NCBI RefSeq assembly: GCF_022354825.1
Contig: NZ_CP031168.1
Span: 6,635,501-6,699,500, forward strand
Source of the DNA: Paenibacillus sp. H1-7
GTDB taxonomy: Bacteria > Bacillota > Bacilli > Paenibacillales > NBRC-103111
Reading direction: 5' to 3'
DNA: 64,000 nt
Below the pieces are notes generated by a model. That model had not been told where the DNA came from. It was given only the letters and a program-made list of their open reading frames with translations, and searched no databases. Shown one piece after another: positions 51,181-59,900 of this stretch. Positions within the stretch are counted from its first letter, which is position 1, and each line of letters starts with the position of its first letter. The position numbers and the translations under genes are program-made.

Positions 51181-53117
51181 GTTTCCACTCCCCTATCTGC
51201 AGGCTCGAAGTATCTGAGGATCGCATGAATCTCACCCTCTGTAGCGCTTACATTTTTACTTTTCAGCACTTGCTCCAGCTCCTCCTTCAAGGCTAATGCC
51301 GACCCTTCCAATGCAGGCGTTTCTCCATACTGCTTATAGGCCTTGTTAAAATGGAGGCGATTGACCATAAACAGCAGGTGCAGCATCAGGCCTTCCGCCC
51401 GTTCCTCCGACAAATACGGTTTGAATCGGGTAACGATGTCCCTGCTCAGCTCGAAGCCGGTGTAAATAATGTCTTGAACCATGCTTTCCAGCTGCCCGGT
51501 ATCCGGAGAGAGCATTCCTGAACGGCCTATGTCTGCACGTTCTCTTGACGCGGAGCGTACCTTCTTGCCGGCTAACTCATTCAGCTGTATCTGGATAGCC
51601 TGAAAATCGTGCTTGCCCGGGATCGGGCTTACAACGACCACCGGCACATCGGCTTTAACAGGCAAAATGCTGACGACAAGATCCACTTGGATGTTGTCCA
51701 GCACCTTTTCCACGTCCATAACCGAGCAGGAGGCTACGAACTGAATATGCTTAATTTCATTTTCAATGATCGTCATTAGCAGCTTCGATGTGCCTCGACC
51801 CGTACCGCAAACGATCAGCGCCTTCCACTTATACTGATCAGCCCTGCGTTCGTAGGCGGTTTGAAAGTGAAGCACGATAAAAGCGATATCCGGGTCTGTC
51901 AAATGAACGCCTTGGCGGCCTAATACATCGCTGCATGCAGCCTTTACATAATCGAACATAGTCCGGTAGGAGTGGACAATTTCTTTCAGCAGCGGGTTCG
52001 GCTCCGCCACGCCGATACTGTATTTCATTAATTTGTCCGACATGTGGGCAAGAAGATTGTTGAACAGCTCCGGATCCTTCTGAAACGGAAACTGCATTTG
52101 CCGAGCCACATGCTCGATCAGCTCCTGCGTAACCGTATAGACGTCAGGCATGCCCTCCCCGTTCGTCTCCTGCTCGTTCGGGAACGGCGAAGCCATTCCT
52201 ATCGCCTGCAGACTGATGAACCAGATGTCGTCGTCAGAGAGCCGCCATTCCTCCCGCTCCGACAGATCGATCAAGACCTTGCGGAACAAATGGTACATGT
52301 TCAAGCTGTTCTCGGAAAAAAACTCCCTGGATTCGGCGAAGTCCTCTGCATGTCCCCCGGGCTGACGGTGTCTCTGGATCACGATGCACAGCCGGACAAA
52401 GACGCCGATAATGACCCGGTCGGACAGCAGAACTCCGACATCCTTATCGATGTCTCTTACGATTCGGGATAACGCGCCGAACAGCGAATCCAGGTCCTTG
52501 ACCGGACCCAGCAGCCGCTCCAGCACCTTGCTGAAATGCAGGGCCGGCTTTTGCCGCTGCACGACGCCTTGGACGATTTGCAGCATATCGTTGCCGTCCA
52601 GCATGTCATGTATGACATTCTCAAGCACCGAGCGGCGCTGCTTTTCCGTGCCGACGATGCGGATGCCGAACCGGCTGCGCTCCAGGCGGAGCTGCCAGTC
52701 GGCGAAGAACGCCTCGGCCAGCGCCAAATCCGAGAGGATCGTATTCCGGCTCACATCGTTCTTCTTTCCCCATTCGCCGATCGTTATATGAGAATCGCTA
52801 AGCAGCAAATCGAGCACCATGCGGCGGACTCGCTCCTGCTGATTGGCCCAGTTGTGATTGCCGGAGTCCTCCACCTGCTCCAGAAGCGACTTTCGCTCCG
52901 CTTCGTCGCATTCGATCCATATCCCCTTGCTCGGATTGGAACGCATGAAGACATTCTGCTCCTGCAGCCAAACGCGAATCGTCTCCAGATCATATTTGAT
53001 CGTTCTCTCGCTTACATCGAATTGGTGCGCCAGCTCCTTGACTCTATGCGGCATCCGGGAGAGCAGCATTTTCTTAAGCAGCATGCGTGAACGTGTTGAG
53101 AGTGCTATCGGAATCAC
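51174..53117 (-). CDS. BglG-family PRD transcriptional regulator with EIIB-like domain
   Basis: A 647-residue LicR/MtlR-like regulator. The N-terminus has two HTH motifs (MPHRVKELAHQFDVSERTIK; TIGEWGKKNDVSRNTIL). Two PRDs follow (about 180-420), then an EIIB-like domain with the phospho-Cys loop WKALIVCGTGRGTSKLLM near residue 435, and a C-terminal helical region that may be a degenerate third domain. Phosphorylation by HPr and an EIIB partner should set its activity. The start is a GTG at 53117; the ribosome site is weak. It lies between the EI gene and the amidohydrolase, so it probably controls this run. Confidence 0.92.
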   Translation of the reverse strand: MIPIALSTRSRMLLKKMLLSRMPHRVKELAHQFDVSERTIKYDLETIRVWLQEQNVFMRSNPSKGIWIECDEAERKSLLEQVEDSGNHNWANQQERVRRMVLDLLLSDSHITIGEWGKKNDVSRNTILSDLALAEAFFADWQLRLERSRFGIRIVGTEKQRRSVLENVIHDMLDGNDMLQIVQGVVQRQKPALHFSKVLERLLGPVKDLDSLFGALSRIVRDIDKDVGVLLSDRVIIGVFVRLCIVIQRHRQPGGHAEDFAESREFFSENSLNMYHLFRKVLIDLSEREEWRLSDDDIWFISLQAIGMASPFPNEQETNGEGMPDVYTVTQELIEHVARQMQFPFQKDPELFNNLLAHMSDKLMKYSIGVAEPNPLLKEIVHSYRTMFDYVKAACSDVLGRQGVHLTDPDIAFIVLHFQTAYERRADQYKWKALIVCGTGRGTSKLLMTIIENEIKHIQFVASCSVMDVEKVLDNIQVDLVVSILPVKADVPVVVVSPIPGKHDFQAIQIQLNELAGKKVRSASRERADIGRSGMLSPDTGQLESMVQDIIYTGFELSRDIVTRFKPYLSEERAEGLMLHLLFMVNRLHFNKAYKQYGETPALEGSALALKEELEQVLKSKNVSATEGEIHAILRYFEPADRGVETC

Positions 53118-53152
53118 CTCGTTTGCCTGCGATTCGATTGTGATTGTGCTGT

Positions 53153-54892
53153 CTAAGCCCGCAAATCGGCAATAGCCTTCACTTGCTCTTCGACATAGCT
53201 TTTGATGTCTTCCGCCGAGGCCAGCTGAAGCACGTGCTCCGCCAGCTGCTCCATGTCGGCGCGATTCAGCTTATGAAGCAGCGCGCGTGCCGGAAGCACC
53301 GAGCTTGCGCTCATGCTGAACTCGTCGAGCCCCATGCCGAGCAATATCGGCACGGCCGTCAGGTTGCCGGCCATTTCCCCGCACATGCCGACCCACTTGC
53401 CTTCGCGGTGTGCAGCTTGAATGACCTGATAAATCAAGCGCAGCACGGCAGGCTGGAACGGTTCGGCCAAATAGGACAACCGTTCGTTCATCCGGTCCGC
53501 CGCCATCACATACTGCACCAGGTCGTTGGTCCCGATGCTGAAGAAGTCGACTTCCTTCGCCAGCTGATCGGCAATGAGGGCCGCTCCGGGAACCTCGATC
53601 ATGATGCCGACTTCCATCTCCCGGTTGTACGGAATGCCTTCCCGGTCGAGCTCGGCCTTGACCTCCGCCAGCAGCCCGTTCGCTTGGCGCAGCTCGTTAA
53701 GCGTGGCAATCATCGGATACATGAGCTTAATATTGCCAAAGGCGCTTGCTTTTACTATGGCGCGAAGCTGCGTCTTGAACAGCTCCGTTTCCTCCAGGCA
53801 AAGCCGGATCGCACGGACGCCGAGGAACGGATTCGCTTCCTTCGGCAGCTCCAAATAAGGAAGCTCCTTGTCGCCGCCGACATCGAGAGTCCTGATGACG
53901 ACAGGCTGATCTTTGCCGAATACTTCGGCCACCACTTTGTACGACTGGAACTGTTCTTCCTCCGACGGAAAGCTGTTTCTTCCCATGTACAGAAACTCCG
54001 TCCGGTACAAGCCGACTCCCTCGGCGCCTAGCTCTTTGGCTGAGTGGGCATCCTTCGGATTGCCGATATTGGCGACTAGCTCCACCGAATGCCCGTCGGC
54101 CGTGACCGTCGGCTGATTCATGTAGCGCATCAGCGCAGCACGGCGGCTTTCGAACTTCGCCTGCTTCGCTTTGTATTCTTCGATGACGGACGGCTCGGGA
54201 TTCACATAGACGATTCCTTGTGCCCCGTCTAAAATAATGTAATCGCCCGCTTGGACTTGAGTCATCGCGCCGCCCATCCCGACTACGGCAGGTATCCCCA
54301 TCGATCGGGCCATGATCGCCGAGTGGGACGTCTTGCCTCCGATGGCCGTAACGAAGCCCGCCGTCTTGCTGCGGTCGAGCTGTGCGGTATCGGAAGGCGT
54401 CAAATCATGGGCGAACAGCACGACCGGCTCCGAAATCGCGGATAACGGATCGCCGTCTTCGCCTCTCAGCAGCCGCATGACACGATTCGTCACATCGCGG
54501 ATATCCGCCGCCCGCTCGCGCAAATGCTCGTCCTCCATGCTCTCGAATATCGAGATGATCATTTGTGAAGCCGCTTCCAGCGCCGCTTCCGCATTGATAC
54601 GCTCGGATAGAACGGATTGTACGGCTGCGCCCGTAAATTCCTCGTCCTCAAGCAGCAAAATTTGCGATTCGAAAATTTTGGCCTGCTCTTCCCCTACATT
54701 GTTCCGCGTCTGAACGATGAGCGCTTCCAGCTGACGGATGGCGAGCTGAACATGCTCTTGAAGCCGAGATGCTTCAGCTTGCACTCGATCCTCGGCAACA
54801 TTATATTTTTCAACCGTCCCGGAACGTTCCTGAAGCATAAACGCCGGCCCCATCGCAAATCCGGATGCAGCAGCAATCCCTTGTAACCGCAT
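53153..54892 (-). CDS. ptsI: PTS Enzyme I (phosphoenolpyruvate-protein phosphotransferase)
   Basis: A 579-residue Enzyme I, full length. The phospho-acceptor His is at about residue 190 in AIGGKTSHSAIMARSMGIP. The PEP-binding domain has RTEFLYMGR, EVGIMIEVPGA and FSIGTNDLVQYVMAADR, and the active-site Cys is in VGMCGEMAGN. I start it at MRLQGIAAASG (54892), the usual EI N-terminus, after AGGAGG; an ATG at 54928 has no ribosome site. It follows HPr by 36 bp. Because it heads a specialised catabolic run, it may be a second EI besides a housekeeping copy elsewhere. Confidence 0.95.
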   Translation of the reverse strand: MRLQGIAAASGFAMGPAFMLQERSGTVEKYNVAEDRVQAEASRLQEHVQLAIRQLEALIVQTRNNVGEEQAKIFESQILLLEDEEFTGAAVQSVLSERINAEAALEAASQMIISIFESMEDEHLRERAADIRDVTNRVMRLLRGEDGDPLSAISEPVVLFAHDLTPSDTAQLDRSKTAGFVTAIGGKTSHSAIMARSMGIPAVVGMGGAMTQVQAGDYIILDGAQGIVYVNPEPSVIEEYKAKQAKFESRRAALMRYMNQPTVTADGHSVELVANIGNPKDAHSAKELGAEGVGLYRTEFLYMGRNSFPSEEEQFQSYKVVAEVFGKDQPVVIRTLDVGGDKELPYLELPKEANPFLGVRAIRLCLEETELFKTQLRAIVKASAFGNIKLMYPMIATLNELRQANGLLAEVKAELDREGIPYNREMEVGIMIEVPGAALIADQLAKEVDFFSIGTNDLVQYVMAADRMNERLSYLAEPFQPAVLRLIYQVIQAAHREGKWVGMCGEMAGNLTAVPILLGMGLDEFSMSASSVLPARALLHKLNRADMEQLAEHVLQLASAEDIKSYVEEQVKAIADLRA

Positions 54893-54928
54893 GGCGCCAA
54901 CCACCTCCTCTATCCCGTCTTTCGACAT

Positions 54929-55186
54929 CTATTCCAGAACCGATTCGAGCATCGCTCCGAGCTCATCCAGTGCTTCCTGCTCCCGCTCGCCCTTCGTCTC
55001 CACCGTTACTTTATCTCCACAGCGCATCTCGAGCGCCAATACGCCTACGATGCTTTTGGCGTTAACCCGTTTATCGTTTTTGATAATGCTTATTTCACAT
55101 GGAAACGACTTGGCTTTCTTCATGACGTCTCCGGCCGGTCGGGAATGGATTCCTAACGGATTCGCAATCGTAAATTCCTTCTGCAT
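54929..55186 (-). CDS. ptsH: PTS phosphocarrier protein HPr
   Basis: An 85-residue HPr. The phospho-His is at residue 14 in NPLGIHSRPAG and the regulatory Ser is at residue 45 in AKSIVGVLAL, so both EI-dependent transfer and HPr-kinase control look possible. The start MQKEFTIANPLG follows CGGAGG by 6 nt. It is the first gene of the run with EI, the PRD regulator and the DUF4310-4312 genes. It passes phosphate from EI to EII proteins and PRDs. Confidence 0.95.
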   Translation of the reverse strand: MQKEFTIANPLGIHSRPAGDVMKKAKSFPCEISIIKNDKRVNAKSIVGVLALEMRCGDKVTVETKGEREQEALDELGAMLESVLE

Positions 55187-55210
55187 GTTCTGCCTCCGAA
55201 TATAGAAATC

Positions 55211-55257
55211 TGTTAAGTACAACCTGGATCATTCAACACATTAACAATAACTTAACA
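55211..55257. promoter_or_regulatory. Widely spaced dyad upstream of ptsH
   Basis: TGTTAAGT (55211-55218) and ACTTAACA (55250-55257) are exact reverse complements separated by 31 bp, 25 to 70 bp before the HPr start. They could be a binding site of the PRD regulator. A minus-strand -35/-10 pair nearby is weak. Confidence 0.35.
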
Positions 55258-55406
55258 AGCTGACCCTGCAAAGATTCAACATCTTGCACTATGGTATGGG
55301 GCACATATTGGACATCCGCCTACCCATAAAATCACCTTGTATCATTCCATTTCTTAGGGCAAAGTATCCGTCTTCCATAAGCCCATGTTAATTAAATACA
55401 AAAAAA

Positions 55407-55420
55407 GGTTAACTTTAACC
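55407..55420. promoter_or_regulatory. Perfect 14-bp palindrome upstream of the binding-protein gene
   Basis: GGTTAACTTTAACC reads GGTTAA-CT-TTAACC, a dyad with a 2-bp centre, in the divergent region between ptsH and the binding-protein gene. A candidate operator. Confidence 0.4.
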
Positions 55421-55458
55421 ATCTTAATTGCAGGAAAAACCAACTAAAATAAGAGTTA

Positions 55459-55473
55459 CTGAAAACGCTAACA
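55459..55473. promoter_or_regulatory. Candidate CcpA cre site
   Basis: CTGAAAACGCTAACA fits the cre consensus WTGNAANCGNWNNCW at all fixed positions except the first. It lies 62-76 bp before the binding-protein start. The rest of the 348-bp gap 55187-55534 holds no gene. Confidence 0.6.
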
Positions 55474-55534
55474 AAAAAGAGGGTCACTCAGAAAAAGAGA
55501 GAACCGTACCTGAATGAAAAGGAGTCTAACGAGA

Positions 55535-56848
55535 ATGAAAAAACAATGGAGTGCATCATTATTAACCTTGACGCTGGTAGCCGGAATTGGTGCCGGCTGT
55601 GGCAAGGAAGAGGCGGCGCCGCCTCCGGAAGGCAAGCCCCAAGCTCAAAGCAAAATCGGCACCAATCCGATTACTCTGAGCGTATTTACCGAAGTGCCGA
55701 TGCTGGCGGAGGACTTTGACAATTTGATCGCCAAACCGGTAAAGGCCAAGTATCCGAATGTTACCTTGGAGCGAAGCGAGAAAGCCAAAGGCAACGAAAT
55801 CACCGACCGGATTGCCGCCGGAGCGATCCCCGATATTTTGCTGACCGGCTTTTACTATATCCCTAACTTGACGGATGTAGGCATTCCTCTGGAGATCGAC
55901 GACCGGATCAAACAAAACGGAGTCGATTTATCCAAATTTGAACCGGTGGCGCTGGATGCCCTCAAAGGGTTTCGCGACGGCAAGCTCGTAGCGCTGCCTT
56001 TTTACATGGGAACGACAGCCTTGTTCTATAACAAGGATATTTTCGACCGTTTCGGCGTGCCTTATCCCAAAGACGGCATGACCTGGACGGAGATCGTCGA
56101 GCTGGCCCGCAAAGTAACGCGCAACGACGGCGGCGTGACTTATCAGGGCTTGAACCCGGGAAGCTGGGATACGCTGGGAAGCCAGCTGTCACTGCCGAAG
56201 ATCGATCCGAAGACGAACAAGGCTCTGGTCAACAGCGAGGGCTACGGCAAGGTGCTGCAGCTTCTGAAGGATATTAACTCGATACCGGATATCGGCAAGC
56301 TGAAAGGGATGGACGGATTTACGAAGGACCAGACGCTGGCGATGTATTCCTTCTGGTGGACCGATACGGTCTCCAAGCTGGAGGAGGCGCACAAAGCGGG
56401 GACGCCGCTGAATTGGGATCTTGTAACCACTCCGTCTTTCCCGGATAAGCCGGGCGTTGGAGCCAAAGTCGATGCGCACATTCTTATGGTCTCGTCCCAA
56501 AGCCAGCACAAGGACGAAGCGTTCGAAATCATTCAATATTTGACCACATCCCGTGATGTGCAAGTAGAAGTAGCCAAGACCGGAAGAATCCCGGTTCAGA
56601 CGGATAAGGAAATCCGGAAGCATCTCGGCGAAAACTACCAAAGCTTGAAAAACAAAAACATCGATGCGATTTTCAAAAATAAAATGGCTCCGCTGCCGCC
56701 ATTCCATGTTCTTGACAGCAGCGCCGTAGGCAAGCCGATGGGCGACGCGGTCACAGCCGTAACACAGAACAGCGTGGATATTAACACGGCATTACGCACG
56801 GCGGAAGAAGCCGTCAACAAAAATATCGAGCAGCAATTGAAGAAGTAA
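55535..56848 (+). CDS. Orphan extracellular solute-binding lipoprotein (sugar family 1)
   Basis: A 437-residue binding lipoprotein. The signal ends at GIGAGCGKEE (lipobox). Downstream features are typical of family 1 sugar-binding proteins: LPFYMGTTALFYNKDIFDRF, WTEIVELARKVT and the Trp-rich MYSFWWTDTVSK. The ATG at 55535 follows AAAAGGAG. No permease is adjacent; it is divergent from the PTS run and followed by a terminator. A cre site upstream suggests carbon-source repression. It might serve a transporter encoded elsewhere or act as a sensor. Confidence 0.9.
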   Translation: MKKQWSASLLTLTLVAGIGAGCGKEEAAPPPEGKPQAQSKIGTNPITLSVFTEVPMLAEDFDNLIAKPVKAKYPNVTLERSEKAKGNEITDRIAAGAIPDILLTGFYYIPNLTDVGIPLEIDDRIKQNGVDLSKFEPVALDALKGFRDGKLVALPFYMGTTALFYNKDIFDRFGVPYPKDGMTWTEIVELARKVTRNDGGVTYQGLNPGSWDTLGSQLSLPKIDPKTNKALVNSEGYGKVLQLLKDINSIPDIGKLKGMDGFTKDQTLAMYSFWWTDTVSKLEEAHKAGTPLNWDLVTTPSFPDKPGVGAKVDAHILMVSSQSQHKDEAFEIIQYLTTSRDVQVEVAKTGRIPVQTDKEIRKHLGENYQSLKNKNIDAIFKNKMAPLPPFHVLDSSAVGKPMGDAVTAVTQNSVDINTALRTAEEAVNKNIEQQLKK

Positions 56849-56875
56849 CGCTCAAGCAAGGAAAGGAAAGCAGTG

Positions 56876-56914
56876 AAAAAAGCCTTCAACGTCGATGACG
56901 CTGGAGGCTTTTTT
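56876..56914. terminator. Bidirectional terminator
   Basis: AAAAAAGCCTTCA...CGTC, loop GAT, GACG...TGGAGGCTTTTTT. A-run on one side and T-run on the other serve both the binding-protein gene and the convergent HupE-like gene. Confidence 0.9.
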
Positions 56915-56958
56915 GTCGTATTCTAATTAGGTGTTGTTCCTTTTCAAGGTGATCCGCG

Positions 56959-57522
56959 CTACACGCCGCCCCATATTCGCTCCACGACCCAATACAAGCC
57001 GATAACCAATATGCACGCGGACGTGGCGCGGAAAAACCACGTGTACACCCCTGTTTGCTTGCGCAAACGGGACAGTATAGGCAGCAGAACCGCAACGATT
57101 CCCAGCTGGCCTAGCTCAATACCGACATTGAAGGATACAAGCGAGGTGACCAAATAGCCGGTATGAAAGCCGATTTCGCTGATCGAGCTCGCGAAACCCA
57201 GCCCGTGGATCAAGCCGAACAGAAACGTCAGCACCCAGCGCCAGCGGAACGACCGGACGAAGAAATTTTCGACCGCAACATAGCAAATCGTCAAAGCAAT
57301 TCCTGCTTCTATCCATTTCGGATAGACCGGGATCAGGCCCAATGCCGCAAGGCATAAGGTGATGCTGTGAGCGATGGTGAAGGCGGTAACGATTTTTAAA
57401 ATGACGGCGAACCGTTCGGAGACGATGATCAGCGCCAATAGAAACAACAAATGATCATATCCGGTCAAAATATGCTCCAGCCCCAGGTTAATATACATGA
57501 AAATCACGGTCATCATATCCAT
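56959..57522 (-). CDS. HupE/UreJ family membrane protein
   Basis: A 187-residue membrane protein with six or so helices. Family motifs are NLGLEHILTGYDHLLFLLAL (Glu-His and Asp-His pairs), VTAFTIAHSITLCLAALG and LFGLIHGLGFASSISEIG, rich in His and possibly metal-binding. Relatives include HupE/UreJ nickel or cobalt permeases, though this HupE_UreJ_2 branch is less studied. It follows the secreted EF-hand-like membrane protein by 25 bp; in many bacteria the two parts are one polypeptide. Confidence 0.85.
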   Translation of the reverse strand: MDMMTVIFMYINLGLEHILTGYDHLLFLLALIIVSERFAVILKIVTAFTIAHSITLCLAALGLIPVYPKWIEAGIALTICYVAVENFFVRSFRWRWVLTFLFGLIHGLGFASSISEIGFHTGYLVTSLVSFNVGIELGQLGIVAVLLPILSRLRKQTGVYTWFFRATSACILVIGLYWVVERIWGGV

Positions 57523-57547
57523 GCGGATCTATTTCCCCATTCTCGTA

Positions 57548-58639
57548 TCAAATTTGAAGCCATGCCGATACGCATGCAAGGACAAAAAGCGGCTTGCGAA
57601 GCAGACCGATTCGCCTGCTCCAATGTCCTGCTTCCTGCAACGGGACGAGCTGCTTCACCACATGAAGCACATACATCATGGCGAGCCAGGCCGCCAGTCC
57701 ACCCGCCGTGTACAGCACCAGGGAGACCAGCTTGAACTGGCTGCCGAGCTGCAGCGAGCCGATCATCGGCGCGGATGCGATGCCCCACGCCAATCCGATC
57801 AGGCCGGCGGCCAGCTTCGTCTTGGCCCTCCAGCGAGTCAGTACGATGCACAATACGACAAGGCCCGGCGCTATGAGCCCGCAGAGGCTCATCCATAGCG
57901 AGCCCATGCCGGAGGACAGCTTGTCCATCCCGACAAGCCCGATCAGGCAGTACAGCGAGGCTTGCGCCACGGAAGCCGACCCTTCTTTGAACGTTCCTGC
58001 CGCAAGCGAGAGCGAGAGCAGAGCGAACCAGCTGAACAGGCTTCGCACCGTATGCTGCGCCCCCACCGCCATATACGCTCCGAGCAGCGAGGCTGTGAAC
58101 GGTTGACCGCCGTCCGGCATGTATCGGATCGCGCCGGTGCCTTTCTCCGCCACCCAATGCCCAATGAGCTGGCGATCTCCCTGGAACAACTGAATATAGT
58201 TTTGGTGACCCGAATCTATGTCGTCGAATATCAATTTATACAAAATCGTCAGGCTCCCTATCGGCATGGAGGAGCTATACTTCAGCTCCGCCCTTACGAC
58301 AGTGTCCTCCGTTTGCTTTTGAATCGCCGTCCCCAGGCTGACCAGCTCCGCATCCATGGCGATTTCGTTGTTGAACAGCTCCAGATGCTTGTACAAATAC
58401 GCTTCGATAGCAGCCTTGTTCATCTTCAGCTCCTCATCGCTTATCAGCTCATTCCCGTCCGTATCGTACTGCAGCAAGATGGGAAAAGGCAGGAGCAGCT
58501 CGTACTCGACCGAATGGTCCTGCTCCTGAATCGTCACATAGGAGTACCCGTTATTATAGTTATGCGCTTGTGCGGCAGCGGCCGGAAAGCAAAGAGCCAT
58601 AAGGCAGATGAGGCAGCGGAAGATAAAATGGCGGGTCAT
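57548..58639 (-). CDS. Secreted-domain membrane protein with EF-hand-like loop
   Basis: A 363-residue protein that I do not recognise by name. It has a signal peptide (CLICLMALCFPAAAAQA), an extracellular domain of about 170 residues, then six or seven helices. The extracellular part has a calcium-loop-like sequence YDTDGNELISDEEL (D-x-D-x-N...E pattern). It is co-oriented with the HupE-like gene. It resembles the N-terminal region fused to HupE_UreJ_2 domains in other bacteria, so the two may act together. Confidence 0.75.
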   Translation of the reverse strand: MTRHFIFRCLICLMALCFPAAAAQAHNYNNGYSYVTIQEQDHSVEYELLLPFPILLQYDTDGNELISDEELKMNKAAIEAYLYKHLELFNNEIAMDAELVSLGTAIQKQTEDTVVRAELKYSSSMPIGSLTILYKLIFDDIDSGHQNYIQLFQGDRQLIGHWVAEKGTGAIRYMPDGGQPFTASLLGAYMAVGAQHTVRSLFSWFALLSLSLAAGTFKEGSASVAQASLYCLIGLVGMDKLSSGMGSLWMSLCGLIAPGLVVLCIVLTRWRAKTKLAAGLIGLAWGIASAPMIGSLQLGSQFKLVSLVLYTAGGLAAWLAMMYVLHVVKQLVPLQEAGHWSRRIGLLRKPLFVLACVSAWLQI

Positions 58640-58671
58640 GGATGAGCAAGACTTCCTTTCTTTGTGCCTAA

Positions 58672-58739
58672 GAACAGCTGAGTTTGGAACAGATGAATTT
58701 GGAACGGCTGAGTTTGGAACTGCTTAGCTTGGAGCTGCC
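58672..58739. repeat. 15-bp tandem repeat, about 4.5 units
   Basis: Units of consensus GAACAGCTGAGTTTG begin at 58672, 58687, 58702, 58717 and (partial) 58732, with one to four mismatches each. The array lies upstream of the 363-residue protein gene and just before the minus-strand terminator of the dehydrogenase operon. Noncoding as far as I can tell. Confidence 0.75.
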
Positions 58740-58742
58740 AAC

Positions 58743-58791
58743 AAAAAGCGGCGTGTTACCCTGGCTGCTAAAGCCCTGGATAAACGCCGCT
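58743..58791 (-). terminator. Terminator of the Gfo/Idh operon
   Basis: Minus strand AGCGGCGT, inner pairing, ACGCCGCT, followed by TTTTTG. About 100 bp after the last dehydrogenase stop. Confidence 0.7.
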
Positions 58792-58889
58792 ATCGCTTGC
58801 GGGAATGCCGATACGCTTCGGCCTGTACAGTCCATGCTGCACTCCCGCGGTTAAGAGCTTATCTATGCATAAGGAGCAGCAGATTCATC

Positions 58890-59900
58890 TTATCCTAGCA
58901 GCTCGCTAATGGAGACGGAAGCTTTGCGCTTCACCGACTCGTATGCGGCCAGAGCTACCGCCGCCGAGTGCATGCCGTCTTCCCCACTGATCGGAGCCGG
59001 CGCGTTCTCCTTGATCGCGCGGACGAAATCCTGCAGCATGTAATGGTCCATCCGGTCGCCCCAATGGCTCCATTGCGATTTGGCCGCATCGTTGCTGTAC
59101 ACTTCGTTCTTCTGACCGAACGCATCGACGCTGATGACGCCGTTCGTGCCGATGATCTCCATGGTCACGTCGCCCCAGAACGGGAACGACTTGCTGCGCG
59201 ACCAGCTCGTGTCCAATACGGCGATGGTGCCGTTATCGAACGTCACGTGCACCATGCCCGAATCTTCCACAGGCAGCTCATGGAACAAGGTGCCCATCTC
59301 GCAATATACTTGAGCCGGCTCGCTGCCGGTAATCCACCGCATCAAATCCATCACGTGGACGGTATGATCCAGTACCGCGCCTCCGCCGGACAGGGCGGGA
59401 TTCACGAACCAGCTGCCCGGCATGGAGCCGCGGTTCGTTCCTTTAATGGCGATGATCTCACCGATGTCGCCGCGTTCAACCGCTTCTTTGGCACTCACGA
59501 CCGCAGGCAAATAGCGGCAGGGGAACGCCGTCATCAGCTGCACGCCGTTCTCCTTGCAAACCCGGATCATCTCCTGCATTTCCTGGACCGTAACGCCCAG
59601 CGGCTTTTCGCATATCACATGCTTCCCTGCACGGGCGGCATCCAGAGCGAGGCGGGCGTGATGAACATTTTCCGAGCAAATGACGACGGCTACGATCTCC
59701 TTCAGCTGCAGCAGCTCCTGATGATCCTCATAATAGGCGACACCATACGAATCCAGCAGCGACTGGACACGGGACTTGTCGTTGTCCGCAATCGCGACGA
59801 TTTCTACGTCCGGCATCCCCGCCAGCTCTTTGAAATAACTGCGCCCGTGAGAATGGGCGAAGCTGATCATGCCGATTTTTAGTTTAACGGAATCAGACAT
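58890..59900 (-). CDS. Gfo/Idh/MocA family oxidoreductase (second)
   Basis: A 336-residue NAD(P)-dependent sugar dehydrogenase-like protein. The Rossmann region is KIGMISFAHSHGRSYFKEL followed by VEIVAIADNDK; the catalytic-Lys motif is HVICEKPLGVT. The second domain has GSWFVNPALSGGGAVLDHTV, which often holds the active-site His. It overlaps the first dehydrogenase by 8 bp. Together with the sugar ABC genes upstream, it probably oxidises a sugar or inositol-type compound. Confidence 0.92.
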   Translation of the reverse strand: MSDSVKLKIGMISFAHSHGRSYFKELAGMPDVEIVAIADNDKSRVQSLLDSYGVAYYEDHQELLQLKEIVAVVICSENVHHARLALDAARAGKHVICEKPLGVTVQEMQEMIRVCKENGVQLMTAFPCRYLPAVVSAKEAVERGDIGEIIAIKGTNRGSMPGSWFVNPALSGGGAVLDHTVHVMDLMRWITGSEPAQVYCEMGTLFHELPVEDSGMVHVTFDNGTIAVLDTSWSRSKSFPFWGDVTMEIIGTNGVISVDAFGQKNEVYSNDAAKSQWSHWGDRMDHYMLQDFVRAIKENAPAPISGEDGMHSAAVALAAYESVKRKASVSISELLG

